Source of the DNA: Deltaproteobacteria bacterium
GTDB lineage: Bacteria > UBA10199 > DSSB01
Direction of reading: 5' to 3'
Length of the DNA stretch: 64,000 nt
Assembly: GCA_024233625.1 (NCBI GenBank)
Contig: JACKPJ010000001.1
Coordinates: 62,001-126,000, forward strand
The notes under the pieces: model-generated
What the model was told of the DNA's origin: nothing
What the model saw: the letters and a program-made list of their open reading frames with translations, nothing else
Database searches by the model: none
Translations under genes and position numbers: made by a program
Shown here: piece by piece, positions 1-9,082 of the stretch
Position numbering within the stretch: position 1 is the first letter of the stretch
Layout: every line of letters begins with the position of its first letter

Positions 1-148
1 TCCAAAACCTAATAAAAAGTCAATAAAAAATAATATATGACGAAAAAGTGTTTTTTTATGATTAAACAAGGACTTAAAAGCTGTTTTTAATAATACCTTT
101 CATCTAAAATATTTATGGCACCTGTTTTTTGAGTGATATCAAGGCTTT

Positions 149-173
149 TTTTGAGGAGTTAACTCCTCTTTTT
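149..173 (+). terminator. Intrinsic terminator of an upstream gene
   Basis: A perfect 16-bp palindrome, GAGGAGTTAACTCCTC (153-168), forms a six-pair stem with a TTAA loop and is followed directly by a run of T. This is a standard Rho-independent terminator. T residues on the left side could let it work in both directions. The gene it would serve lies outside the window. Confidence 0.7.
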
Positions 174-257
174 GGATAACATGGGTACTTTTCTCCTCAG
201 ACTATACTCCTTAAATTCCTGTTGGCAATGTAGAAGCCTGTTGACAAAGCCTCCAGC

Positions 258-304
258 TTAACCTTATCTCTTGACTGACAATTATAATCGTTTAACTCTA
301 GTTT
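258..304 (+). promoter_or_regulatory. Candidate recA promoter with a direct repeat
   Basis: A perfect TATAAT lies at 283-288. The best -35-like element, TTAACC at 258-263, is 19 bp upstream, which is a long spacer. At the expected start site a direct repeat GTTT-N7-GTTT (290-304) is seen. Its spacing is like the alphaproteobacterial LexA operator GTTC-N7-GTTC, but the last base of each half differs. Control of recA by LexA is therefore only a guess here. Confidence 0.35.
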
Positions 305-327
305 AATTCTCAAAAGGAGCCTTCAAC

Positions 328-1398
328 ATGTCGACAAATAACACCTCGAATAGCGAAAAAGAAAAAGCCATCACTCTTGCCTTAAGCGGTATTGAAAAAC
401 AATTTGGTAAAGGCTCAATTATGAGATTGGGAGAAATCGAAGCAGCTCCCTACAATCCCAATCAGGTCATTTCCTCCGGTTCCATTTCACTTGATTTGGC
501 CTTAGGCATTGGCGGATATCCCCGTGGCCGCATTGTCGAAATCTACGGGCCGGAATCTTCAGGTAAAACCACTCTTGCACTTCAAGCCATTGCCGAAGCC
601 CAAAAAAAAGGCGGGGTCTGTGCAATCATCGATGCTGAACACGCCCTCGATATCCAGTATGCAAAAAAACTGGGGGTCAAAACCGAAGATTTACTTCTCA
701 GTCAGCCCGACTCGGGAGAACAAGCCCTCGAAATTGCCGAGGCCCTGATCCGCAGCAATGCCGTTGACATCGTGGTTGTCGACTCAGTAGCAGCTCTGGT
801 CCCTAAAAACGAACTTGAAGGCGAAATGGGTGACGCCCAAATGGGAGCCCAAGCACGTTTAATGAGCCAAGCCCTCCGTAAAATGACTGCTTTAATCAAT
901 AAATCAAGCACCTTGCTGATTTTTATTAACCAAATCCGTATGAAAATTGGTGTCATGTTCGGCTCTCCAGAAACCACCACAGGGGGTAATGCACTAAAAT
1001 TCTATGCGACCATTCGTATCGATATACGTCGTGTGGGTTCCATCAAATCTGGAGAAGAAATTTTAGGAAATCGAACTCGAGCTAAAATCGTCAAAAACAA
1101 AATGGCACCTCCTTTTAAACAAGTTGAGTTTGACCTCATGTATGGCCAAGGCGTTTCCAAGGAAGGCGACCTGCTTGATCTCGCCGTTGAAAGTGATATC
1201 ATTGAAAAAACGGGTTCATGGTATAGTTATGGAAGCGAACGCATTGGTCAAGGCCGAGAAAACGCCAAAACTTTTCTTCTAGAAAACCCCGAAATTGCCC
1301 AAGGCATTGAACGAAAAATTCGGGAAAACTACGGCTTAGCCAGCCCAGCTTCGAAAAATGACGAAAACGAAGAAAAAAGTTCCAAGAAACGTGCCTAA
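328..1398 (+). CDS. recA: Recombinase RecA
   Basis: RecA forms ATP-dependent filaments on single-stranded DNA, catalyses homologous strand exchange and stimulates LexA self-cleavage. The 356-residue length is normal. The Walker A motif GPESSGKT is at residues 74-81. Further family signatures are the VVDSVAALVPK Walker B strand, the MSQALRKMTA segment and the NQIRMKIGVMFG loop region. The C-terminus is acidic and lysine-rich, as usual. The start ATG follows AAAAGGAG at good spacing. alaS begins 3 bases after the stop, so the two genes are almost certainly co-transcribed. No recX lies between them. Confidence 0.98.
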   Translation: MSTNNTSNSEKEKAITLALSGIEKQFGKGSIMRLGEIEAAPYNPNQVISSGSISLDLALGIGGYPRGRIVEIYGPESSGKTTLALQAIAEAQKKGGVCAIIDAEHALDIQYAKKLGVKTEDLLLSQPDSGEQALEIAEALIRSNAVDIVVVDSVAALVPKNELEGEMGDAQMGAQARLMSQALRKMTALINKSSTLLIFINQIRMKIGVMFGSPETTTGGNALKFYATIRIDIRRVGSIKSGEEILGNRTRAKIVKNKMAPPFKQVEFDLMYGQGVSKEGDLLDLAVESDIIEKTGSWYSYGSERIGQGRENAKTFLLENPEIAQGIERKIRENYGLASPASKNDENEEKSSKKRA

Positions 1399-1401
1399 AA
1401 A

Positions 1402-4047
1402 ATGATGAAATCCAAACAACTGAGAGAATCCTTTTTAAGTTTCTTCGAAGAAAAGAAGCATACGAGATATCCAAGCGCCAGCCTCATTCCACAAAATGAC
1501 CCGACGCTTTTCTTTACCAATGCGGGAATGGTCCCTTTTAAAAATGTCTTCACTGGACAAGAAAAACTCAAAAGCTCTCGAGCCACCAGCAGTCAAAAAT
1601 GCATGCGGGTTTCGGGAAAACACAATGACCTCGAAAATGTGGGTCGAACCTATCGTCACCATACTTTTTTTGAGATGTTAGGCAATTTCAGCTTTGGTGA
1701 CTATTTCAAAAAGGAAGCTATCGAATACGCCTGGGAATACCTCACCGAAGTTCTCAAAATCGATAAAACTCGCTTATGGGTCACGGTTTTTAGAGAGGAT
1801 GACGAAGCCGAAGAATTGTGGATTAAGCATAGCGACGTCAAGGCAGAGCGTATCATTCGTATGGATGAAGCCGATAATTTCTGGTCGATGGGTGAAACCG
1901 GACCCTGTGGACCCTGTAGTGAAATTCATTATGACCATGGCGAACATCCCGAAAAAGCTACCCAAGAAGATTTTATTCAGGACACGTCCGGTTCCCGATT
2001 CATGGAAATCTGGAATCTCGTCTTCATGCAATACAATCGAGATCAACAAGGAACCCTCCACCCACTTCCCAAACCCAGTGTCGATACTGGCATGGGACTT
2101 GAGCGCTTAGCCTGCGTCATTCAGGGAGTTTCCAGCAATTACGACAGTGATTTATTCACTCCATTATTAGAAAAAATTTCTCAACTCTGCCAAAAAGAAT
2201 ACGGCGAATCGGAGCAAAGCGATATTTCGATGCGCGTGATCGCCGATCATATTCGAGCGACGGGTTTTCTTATTGCAGATGGAGTCTTACCTTCCAACGA
2301 AGGTCGCGGTTATGTCCTGCGGCGTATCATGAGAAGAGCCATTCGACATGGCAGACTTTTAGGACTCACAGAGCCGTTTCTCACTTCTATTTTGCCTATA
2401 CTCATCCAAAATATGGGTGAAGTTTATACTGAACTTAAACAAAATCAAAAATTTATCTCAGAAGTCATTCAGGCAGAAGAAGAACGCTTTTTAGAAACTC
2501 TCGAAAAAGGACTCGACCTGATTAATCAAGAAATCAAAAACCTCCAAAAAAATCAGCAAAAAACATTATCCGGAGAGGTCGCTTTTAAACTTTATGATAC
2601 TTTTGGTTTCCCTTTAGATTTAAGTGAAACCATCGCAGAAGAAGCCGGATTGACTATTGATCACCAGGCATTTTCCCAATTGATGGAAGGACAAAAGCAG
2701 CAAGCGCGCGCTTCTTGGAAAGGTTCTGGAGAATCCGCAACTCAAGAGATTTATCAAAGTTTAAAGCAAAATAAGATCGATACAGAATTTGTTGGATATC
2801 AGAGTTTAGATGCTATTGCCAAGATTACAGCGATTGTGCAGGCAGGACAAAGACAAGATGAAATTCAAGCAAGTGAATCCGGAGAAATCTTTTGCGATCT
2901 CAGCCCATTTTATGGCGAGTCGGGCGGACAAGTGGGTGACAGTGGAGAAATCATTGGAGGCGAATCCCATGCCTGGGTCGAGGACACCCAAATTCCTCTT
3001 TCTGGACTGATTTCTCATCATGTCAAAGTCGACAAAGGCAGCCTCAAAGTCGGACAAGAAGTTCATCTCAAAGTCAAGCGTCAACATCGCATACCCACTC
3101 GACTCAATCATACGGCAACCCATTTACTTCACGCTGCCTTGAGAGAAACTCTTGGAGAACACATTAAACAGGCAGGTTCTTTAGTAACTCCCGAAAGGTT
3201 ACGTTTTGATTTTACTCACTTTAAAGCTTTAAGTCCCGAAGAAATCATCACGATTGAAAATCGAGTAAATGAAAAAATTCGTGAAGATTTAGCCGTCGAA
3301 AAAAAGGTCATGACATACAAAGAAGCCATTCAATCGGGAGCCATGGCTTTATTTGGTGAAAAATATGGAGATGAAGTCCGAGTTCTCAAAATTGATGATT
3401 TTTCAGTGGAGCTTTGTGGAGGAACTCATGTCGACCGCACCGGAGAAATTGGCCTTTTCAAGATGATTAATGAAGCTTCTGTAGCAGCCGGGGTTCGGCG
3501 AATTGAAGCCATTACAGGAGCCGTTTCATTAGAATACCTTCGCCGACTTGAACAACAACAGCAACAAATTGCAAAAACTCTCAAAGTTGGACAGGATGAA
3601 ATTCTAGAGCGTTTGGCTAAACAAGGCGACCAACTCAAAAAATATGAAAAAGAAATCAACCAACTCAAGACTCAGCTGGCAACCGGTTCGTCTTCTTCAA
3701 ATAACTCAAAATTAGAAGAAAACATCTCTGAAATCAATGGAACAAAACTGCTCGCCTTGCAAACTCAACTTGATGACATTAAAGCTCTCAGAAATCTTTC
3801 GGATCAGCTCATTCAAAAGTTAGGATCAGGAATTGTCTTATTAGTCAATACCGACCAAAGCAAACTCATCTTAATTGTTCGAGTTAGTAAAGATCTCCAC
3901 CAAAAGTTCCAAGCAGGAAAACTCATTCAAGAACTGGCGCCTCTCATTGGAGGTTCGGGTGGAGGCCGCCCTGACATGGCGCAAGCGGGTGGCACAAATA
4001 TTGATGGTGTCAAAGATGTCTTGAATAAAATCAAAGAGCTTCTTTAA
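1402..4047 (+). CDS. alaS: Alanyl-tRNA synthetase
   Basis: This class II synthetase charges tRNA-Ala. The 881 residues match the family. The N-terminal catalytic part contains the FFTNAGMVPFK and GPCGPCSEIHYD motifs. The editing domain has the zinc-binding HTATHLLHAAL and CGGTHVDRTGEIG motifs. The C-terminal DHHA1 part ends in the Gly-rich GGSGGGRPDMAQAGG signature, which binds the tRNA elbow. The gene is complete. Two adjacent ATG codons (1402, 1405) are both possible starts. The recA-alaS order is common in proteobacteria. A 77-bp inverted repeat just after the stop probably ends transcription. Confidence 0.98.
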   Translation: MMKSKQLRESFLSFFEEKKHTRYPSASLIPQNDPTLFFTNAGMVPFKNVFTGQEKLKSSRATSSQKCMRVSGKHNDLENVGRTYRHHTFFEMLGNFSFGDYFKKEAIEYAWEYLTEVLKIDKTRLWVTVFREDDEAEELWIKHSDVKAERIIRMDEADNFWSMGETGPCGPCSEIHYDHGEHPEKATQEDFIQDTSGSRFMEIWNLVFMQYNRDQQGTLHPLPKPSVDTGMGLERLACVIQGVSSNYDSDLFTPLLEKISQLCQKEYGESEQSDISMRVIADHIRATGFLIADGVLPSNEGRGYVLRRIMRRAIRHGRLLGLTEPFLTSILPILIQNMGEVYTELKQNQKFISEVIQAEEERFLETLEKGLDLINQEIKNLQKNQQKTLSGEVAFKLYDTFGFPLDLSETIAEEAGLTIDHQAFSQLMEGQKQQARASWKGSGESATQEIYQSLKQNKIDTEFVGYQSLDAIAKITAIVQAGQRQDEIQASESGEIFCDLSPFYGESGGQVGDSGEIIGGESHAWVEDTQIPLSGLISHHVKVDKGSLKVGQEVHLKVKRQHRIPTRLNHTATHLLHAALRETLGEHIKQAGSLVTPERLRFDFTHFKALSPEEIITIENRVNEKIREDLAVEKKVMTYKEAIQSGAMALFGEKYGDEVRVLKIDDFSVELCGGTHVDRTGEIGLFKMINEASVAAGVRRIEAITGAVSLEYLRRLEQQQQQIAKTLKVGQDEILERLAKQGDQLKKYEKEINQLKTQLATGSSSSNNSKLEENISEINGTKLLALQTQLDDIKALRNLSDQLIQKLGSGIVLLVNTDQSKLILIVRVSKDLHQKFQAGKLIQELAPLIGGSGGGRPDMAQAGGTNIDGVKDVLNKIKELL

Positions 4048-4050
4048 AAA

Positions 4051-4127
4051 CTTTAAAGGGTCTATTGAGAAATAAGAATTTCATCAAAGCCGCTTCAAAA
4101 AGTCATTTCTCAACAGACCCTTTAAAG
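4051..4127. repeat. Inverted-repeat element between convergent genes
   Basis: The left arm (4051-4073) and right arm (4105-4127) are inverted copies of 23 bp with one mismatch, enclosing a 31-base loop. The loop and right arm closely resemble the right end of the element at 48821-48974, sharing about 27 identical bases starting AATAAGAATTTCATC. This points to a small dispersed palindromic element of MITE or REP type. Placed between alaS and the convergent TPR gene, it may also act as a bidirectional terminator. Confidence 0.75.
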
Positions 4128-4171
4128 AAAATACTTCAAAACTTAATTTTATTTCTTTTATTCCGAAAAAA

Positions 4172-5146
4172 TTATTTCTTCGACTTTTTGGCTTGAGCTT
4201 TCTTTGCACTAGAAGCTTTTTTAGAGCCAGTTTTTTTTACAGATTTTTTAGGTACCTTCTTCGTAGCAGCTTTTTTAACTAACTTTTTACCTGCTGATTT
4301 TGACTTAGCTGGTTTTTTCTCTACTTTTTTTACTGACTTCGCAGCTCTTTCAGAGCTAGCTTTCTTAGCGCTGGGCTTTTTTAACTTAGATTCTTTTACA
4401 TTGCTTTTTTTACTGACTTTTGTAGAGCTTGCAGCACTTGGCAAACTATCTTCATTAGCCAAACGCAAATACATCTTTGCCCCTTCGTTATTGGGATTTT
4501 GTTTAAGCACCAATTCCCATTGTTGCATCGCTTCTTTTATCTTACTCGATGCATATAAGGTTACCCCTAACTGGACCATCGCATAAAAATACTTTGGATG
4601 TGATTGAAGTACTTTTTTTAATTCCTTCACAGAGTTGTCATGCTTTCCTTGCTCTCTGAGAGAAATTGCTAACTTACAGCGAATATCATGAAAATTTGGG
4701 GACAAATTGAGAGCTTTTTCATATTCGTGCACGGCTTCTTGATGAAGACCTATGCCAGCATACATATCTCCCACTCCTGCATGACGATTGGACAACTTTG
4801 CTCGAATAAAAGGGTCTATCTTTGAGCCTTTATGCTCACGAGATTTTTCCTGAACCTTTGCATAAAGCTTACGTGCTTTTTTATATTCTCCAATGTCATT
4901 ATAAACAACAGCAAGATTGAGCAAAGCCTCGGTGTACTGCGGATTTATTTTTAAGGCTTTTTCAAAAAAATCGGCTGCATCACTAAACTGACCTTCATTA
5001 TGCTTGATGACGCCCATCATATTGTAGACATCCGCAAAATAAGGCGCAATTTTAATTAAACGTGTAAAGGTATTAAATGCCCTCTCAAAACGATGTTGTA
5101 AAAAGGCTTTTTTTCCTTCGTCAAATAAAACTCTCGTATCATCCAT
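4172..5146 (-). CDS. TPR protein with lysine-rich histone-like tail
   Basis: The N-terminal two thirds (about residues 1-230) are tetratricopeptide repeats, recognisable from repeated A-x-x-x-F-x-x-A-L-x-x-x-P patterns such as FFEKALKINPQYTEALLNLA. They are expected to bind protein partners. The last 95 residues are an abrupt low-complexity tail of Lys, Ala and Ser with repeated KKxxKK and AKKA units, like histone H1 or bacterial nucleoid tails, so nucleic-acid or polyanion binding is plausible. No signal peptide is seen, so a cytoplasmic location is expected. The ATG at 5146 is preferred over the TTG just before it because GGGAGGG lies 7 bases upstream. It follows the BamD gene by 4 bases, so the pair forms an operon. 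The exact role is unknown. Confidence 0.85.
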   Translation of the reverse strand: MDDTRVLFDEGKKAFLQHRFERAFNTFTRLIKIAPYFADVYNMMGVIKHNEGQFSDAADFFEKALKINPQYTEALLNLAVVYNDIGEYKKARKLYAKVQEKSREHKGSKIDPFIRAKLSNRHAGVGDMYAGIGLHQEAVHEYEKALNLSPNFHDIRCKLAISLREQGKHDNSVKELKKVLQSHPKYFYAMVQLGVTLYASSKIKEAMQQWELVLKQNPNNEGAKMYLRLANEDSLPSAASSTKVSKKSNVKESKLKKPSAKKASSERAAKSVKKVEKKPAKSKSAGKKLVKKAATKKVPKKSVKKTGSKKASSAKKAQAKKSKK

Positions 5147-5150
5147 CAAA

Positions 5151-5906
5151 TTACCCTCCCAAAACTTTTCTAACGATTGATTTGGTTTTTTTACTATTAG
5201 GAAACTTTTCTTGCATCAGTTCTGCCGCTGCTTGAGCTTTCTTATCTAAACCTAATCGATGATAAGATAGGGCTAAACGATATAATGCTAATTCGTCATA
5301 TCCTAAACCAGAATAATCTTTGAGTACAGAAATATAACGCGATGCTGCAGCTCGATATTCGCCGTACTTAAAATAAAAATTAGCAATGTACATATTTTTC
5401 TTTGCAGCCTTAGCCAATACTTCATCTTTTTTAGCCATCGCCATTTTTGCATAAGGACTTTCCGGAAAAAAGCGATAAACCTTGGTAAAACTTTCTTCTG
5501 CTTGCCCTATATAGGTCATATCTCGATCGACTGACTTCGGAATCAATTTTAAATAGGCCATACCTGCGCGATAATATGCATAATCTAACTTAGGACTTGA
5601 GGGATGCAATTTAGCAAAAAGTTTATAGCTTTCGGCAGCCAATAACCATTCTTTATTGTTGTAATAGCTATCTGCGATTTGCAATTCAGCATCAAGCGCA
5701 TATGTACTATTTGGATAGCGACTTTTAAAAATTTCTAGGCACTCTACTGCTTGCTCAAACTTTTTTCTTTTACTTAGCTGCAAACATTTTTCGATGGCTT
5801 CAGCATCATTTTCCTTACCTGTAAATTGGAAACCTTTTTTGCTTCCACAAGAAGTCAAAAAAAACATCAAAACACAGCAACTTATAATATAGGCTTTTAG
5901 TTTCAT
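5151..5906 (-). CDS. bamD: Outer-membrane assembly lipoprotein BamD-like
   Basis: BamD is the essential TPR lipoprotein of the BAM complex that inserts beta-barrels into the outer membrane. The protein starts with a lipoprotein signal ending in LTSC (Cys20), then carries about five TPR-like helical hairpins, including the typical RYPNSTYALDAELQIADSYY and FPESPYAKMAMAK patterns. The 251-residue length agrees with BamD (about 245). The gene is first in a two-gene minus-strand operon with the TPR/lysine-tail protein. CpoB/YbgF-like TPR proteins are an alternative, but the lipobox and length favour BamD. Confidence 0.88.
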   Translation of the reverse strand: MKLKAYIISCCVLMFFLTSCGSKKGFQFTGKENDAEAIEKCLQLSKRKKFEQAVECLEIFKSRYPNSTYALDAELQIADSYYNNKEWLLAAESYKLFAKLHPSSPKLDYAYYRAGMAYLKLIPKSVDRDMTYIGQAEESFTKVYRFFPESPYAKMAMAKKDEVLAKAAKKNMYIANFYFKYGEYRAAASRYISVLKDYSGLGYDELALYRLALSYHRLGLDKKAQAAAELMQEKFPNSKKTKSIVRKVLGG

Positions 5907-6058
5907 AACAGAACGAATCTTAGGTAGATTATAGCTTTTGAGTCAAGCAGTCATCACATAAAAATTAAATTATTTTTAACGGAAGCTCCTATCCAAAACT
6001 TATAAATGCACCTTGACAGTACATAACAAGCAACTTATTTCACGATTAAGGGTTTTAT

Positions 6059-6076
6059 ATAGTTTTATAAAACTAT
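6059..6076. promoter_or_regulatory. 18-bp perfect palindrome, candidate operator
   Basis: ATAGTTTTATAAAACTAT is a perfect palindrome in the 254-bp divergent region between the BamD gene and the DUF1844-HtrA operon. It has no T-run and no GC stem, so it does not look like a terminator. It lies about 85 bp upstream of the DUF1844 start, consistent with an operator for a dimeric regulator. Chance AT-rich symmetry cannot be excluded. Confidence 0.4.
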
Positions 6077-6160
6077 TATGAATAGACCTAAACAGACATT
6101 TATTACGTAAAAAATAAGTAAAGAAATATTAGAAATATTATAGTTATAAAAAGGGACGGG

Positions 6161-6634
6161 ATGAATACTGAAGAAAAAAAACAAGAAAAATCAGCAATTA
6201 AAGTCAATGATCGTCGACGCTTTACTCTTGAAGGTGAACTCAAAGAAGAAAGCAATACAGAAGAGAGTGAACAAAAAATAGAAAGTGATCATCAAGTTGA
6301 AACACCTATAGATGAAATAAAGGAGAATTCTAAAAAGGACTCCAAAGAAGCGATGCAAAACAACAAACAATACTCTGGATTAGACAATGATTTTCATTCT
6401 TTATTGATCTCTCTTGCAGCAAGTGCACAAGCTGCTCTTGGACTAGGAAATAGCCCACTTGGAGAATCTGCAGAAAAAAATTTGGTGCAAGCCAAGCAAG
6501 CGATTGATCTTTTAGATATGTTGGAAAGAAAAACTCAAGGAAATCTAAGCCGCGAAGAAGACCAAATATTAAAAGCTCTTCTTTATGAATTAAGAATGCT
6601 TTATATCAACGCTGAACACGAGGAACGAAAATGA
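6161..6634 (+). CDS. DUF1844 family protein
   Basis: The N-terminal half (about 1-75) is charged and disordered, but begins with the family's VNDRRRFTLEGEL segment. The C-terminal half (about 80-157) carries the DUF1844 core: FHSLLISLAASAQAALG, NLVQAKQAIDLLDMLERKTQGNLS and the final LYELRMLYIN helix. Members are small cytoplasmic proteins of unknown function, common in deltaproteobacteria-like genomes. The stop overlaps the HtrA start by 4 bases (ATGA), so the two genes are translationally coupled. Confidence 0.88.
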   Translation: MNTEEKKQEKSAIKVNDRRRFTLEGELKEESNTEESEQKIESDHQVETPIDEIKENSKKDSKEAMQNNKQYSGLDNDFHSLLISLAASAQAALGLGNSPLGESAEKNLVQAKQAIDLLDMLERKTQGNLSREEDQILKALLYELRMLYINAEHEERK

Positions 6635-8040
6635 AAAGAAAAACCCTGTTAAAAAGCTTATTTTTTGTCTCTATCCTTTTTATTGGCATTGGTCTAGGAG
6701 TTTCTCTCAAACTGGATTGGCCCGGGTCAAGTCATGCACAAAATCAACAAATGCTCTATTCTCCCCCTAATTCAGCGCCTGAATCTTTTTCTAAACTTGC
6801 AGAAAAGGCACAACCCAGTGTTGTCAACATCAGCACCACTAAGAAAATTTCTAGTAGTCCATTTATGCACTATTATGGTTATGACTCTCAAGAAAGCCTT
6901 AGCAGACCTAATTCATTAGGTTCTGGTTTTGTCATTGATTCTAATGGATATATCATTACAAATAATCACGTTGTTAAAAATGCAGATGAAATTCAAGTTA
7001 TCTTAGCAGATGGACGGAGCTTCGATGCCAAAATTGTAGGCCGTGATGCTCAACTTGATATTGCAGTCATTAAAATTTCTCCCCCTGCGGATCTCCCTGC
7101 CGTCAAAATGGGAGACTCCGACCAACTAAAAATTGGAGATTGGTTAGTCGCCGTTGGAAATCCCTTTGGTTTAGGACACACTGTCACTGCAGGTATTTTA
7201 AGCGCTCGAGGTCGGGTGATTGGAGCTGGCCCTTATGATAACTTTCTCCAAACGGATGCTTCTATTAACCCAGGAAACTCTGGAGGACCACTATTCAACC
7301 TAAATGGTGAAGTCATTGGAGTTAATACTGCGATCATACGAGGTGGGCAAGGTATTGGCTTTGCTATTCCAATTAATATGGCAAAAACCATTATTCCTCA
7401 ACTCATCAAAAAAGGTAAAGTCGAAAGAGGCTATTTAGGAGTTGGCTTAAAAGAAATTGATGCTGATTTGGCAAAAAGGTTAGGGCTTAAGCAACCCATG
7501 GGAGCTCTTGTTGCGATGGTCTATGCAGGAACTCCTGCTCAAAAAGCAGGTTTGAAAGCTGGGGACATTATTACCAAATTTAATCAAAAGCCTATTCTAC
7601 ACAAACAAGATCTGCCTATTTATGTTTCACAATCACCTGTTGGTTCGGCAGTGGAAGTCGAAGTTCTGAGAGAGGGAAAAGAGCAAACACTTCGAGTCAT
7701 ATTAGGATCATTAGAGAGCGACCGACAAACAGCTAGTCTAATAACTCCAAACGGAGAACGTAAAAAACTCGGAATCAGCGTACGCAAATTAAATAGTGCT
7801 GAACGTAAACAAAACGGACTATCAAGCGACGAAGGAATTATTATTGTCGCTGTTGAGAGAAATTCTCCGGCTGCCTCATTAGGACTCCAAGCTGGGGACA
7901 TTATCCTCCAAATAAATAACCAAAGCATCTACAGTACAAAAGATTTTGTGAGAGCATTTGAAGAAAGCAAACAAGGAGACATGCTACACCTCTCAATTAA
8001 AAGAGGCCCTATGATGAGTTATTATAGCTTTACCCTTTAA
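6631..8040 (+). CDS. htrA: HtrA/Deg family serine protease with two PDZ domains
   Basis: HtrA proteins are periplasmic protease-chaperones that degrade misfolded envelope proteins. A single N-terminal hydrophobic segment (about 8-27) acts as signal or anchor. The trypsin-like domain has the triad His113 (NNHVV), Asp143 (LDIAV) and Ser217 (GNSGGP). Two PDZ domains follow, at about residues 265-355 and 370-469, each with a GLxAGDII-type motif. The 469-residue length fits DegP/DegQ. It is coupled to the upstream DUF1844 gene and so probably shares its control. Confidence 0.95.
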   Translation: MKRKTLLKSLFFVSILFIGIGLGVSLKLDWPGSSHAQNQQMLYSPPNSAPESFSKLAEKAQPSVVNISTTKKISSSPFMHYYGYDSQESLSRPNSLGSGFVIDSNGYIITNNHVVKNADEIQVILADGRSFDAKIVGRDAQLDIAVIKISPPADLPAVKMGDSDQLKIGDWLVAVGNPFGLGHTVTAGILSARGRVIGAGPYDNFLQTDASINPGNSGGPLFNLNGEVIGVNTAIIRGGQGIGFAIPINMAKTIIPQLIKKGKVERGYLGVGLKEIDADLAKRLGLKQPMGALVAMVYAGTPAQKAGLKAGDIITKFNQKPILHKQDLPIYVSQSPVGSAVEVEVLREGKEQTLRVILGSLESDRQTASLITPNGERKKLGISVRKLNSAERKQNGLSSDEGIIIVAVERNSPAASLGLQAGDIILQINNQSIYSTKDFVRAFEESKQGDMLHLSIKRGPMMSYYSFTL

Positions 8041-8132
8041 CCCAACTCATTTTATTTTAAGATAATCGCCATAAAAGGAGGTAATTTTTTTTTTACTATT
8101 CTTCATGACTATACATGTTTTATAATTAAAAT

Positions 8133-8924
8133 ATGGAAATAGTTCTATTAACCGATTTTGGATGGCGTGATGGTTATGTAGGAACCATGAAAGGTGTTAT
8201 CCATCGTATCAGTCCCAAGGCTGTCATTACTGATTTAGCACACGAATTGCCTAATTTTAATATTCTTCACGCCAGCATGGTACTGCAGCGCAGTTATCAA
8301 TTTTTCCCAAAAAACTCTATTTTTGTCTGTATAATTGACCCAGGAGTTGGCAGCGAAAGAAAACCCATTCTTGTCAAAACTAAAGATTATATTTTCATTG
8401 CTCCTGATAACGGAGTCTTAACAATGACACTTCATGAGACCCAAGCTGAAAAAATTTTATATCTCAATCAGGAAGAATATTTCTTACAACCTATTAGCCA
8501 AACTTTTCACGGACGAGATATCTTTTCTCCGGTTGCAGCCCATATTGCAAATGGTGTTCCCATTGAAAAATTAGGGAGCCCATTGGAAGAAATCTATCAA
8601 CTAGAAGATATAGAAGCTAAAGTAGAAAACGAAAAAATTCAAGGAAGAGTCATTAGCATCGATCATTTTGGAAATGTAATTACCAATATAAAAAGAGAAA
8701 TCATTGAACAACACTTCCCCAGGCTTGACTTTGCAGCTTCCATTATCAACGAATCGAAAACAACTATTTCTCACTTTTGTTCTCATTATGCTGAAGGCAG
8801 ACCCAGCGAACCTATCATGATTTTTAGCAGTAATGGTTTTTTAGAAATTTGTCTCAATCAGAGCTCCTTAGAGGAACTTCTTGAAGTAAGTGTCGGAGAT
8901 CAAGTCATTATTCCGCTTTCATAG
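8133..8924 (+). CDS. SAM hydroxide adenosyltransferase (DUF62)
   Basis: This family cleaves S-adenosylmethionine with hydroxide to adenosine and methionine; relatives are the fluorinase and chlorinase. The N-terminal domain shows LLTDFGWRDGYVGTMKGV, CIIDPGVGS and FHGRDIFSPVAAHIANG. The C-terminal domain has the DHFGNVITNI motif. The 263-residue length is typical. The gene stands alone on the plus strand after the HtrA operon. The halide-binding features of true halogenases cannot be judged with certainty, so the hydroxide enzyme is the safer call. Confidence 0.9.
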   Translation: MEIVLLTDFGWRDGYVGTMKGVIHRISPKAVITDLAHELPNFNILHASMVLQRSYQFFPKNSIFVCIIDPGVGSERKPILVKTKDYIFIAPDNGVLTMTLHETQAEKILYLNQEEYFLQPISQTFHGRDIFSPVAAHIANGVPIEKLGSPLEEIYQLEDIEAKVENEKIQGRVISIDHFGNVITNIKREIIEQHFPRLDFAASIINESKTTISHFCSHYAEGRPSEPIMIFSSNGFLEICLNQSSLEELLEVSVGDQVIIPLS

Positions 8925-9082
8925 CTTCAAAGAACTTCCTAAACTCAAAATTCTATTTGATTTTTTCAACCCTCTCTTCCACAATCAGTTGACGTCATCT
9001 ATTAATATCGCTTATCTATAAAAAGATTAAATTTTATGAAATGATTTAATATTTCAAACTTCTTTTTAAGAGGAAAAAAGCG

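Larger units (their letters stand above)
1..327. other. Intergenic region upstream of recA
   Basis: No gene is visible in this leader. It is very AT-rich. It holds a probable intrinsic terminator of a gene off the left edge (149-173) and the recA promoter area (258-304). No tRNA-like or riboswitch-like fold was recognised. Confidence 0.6.

Noticed and set aside
4185..4400. Short repeated units that look like a direct-repeat or CRISPR-like array
   Set aside because: They are low-complexity Lys/Ala/Ser codons in the tail of the TPR gene; unit length and spacing are irregular.
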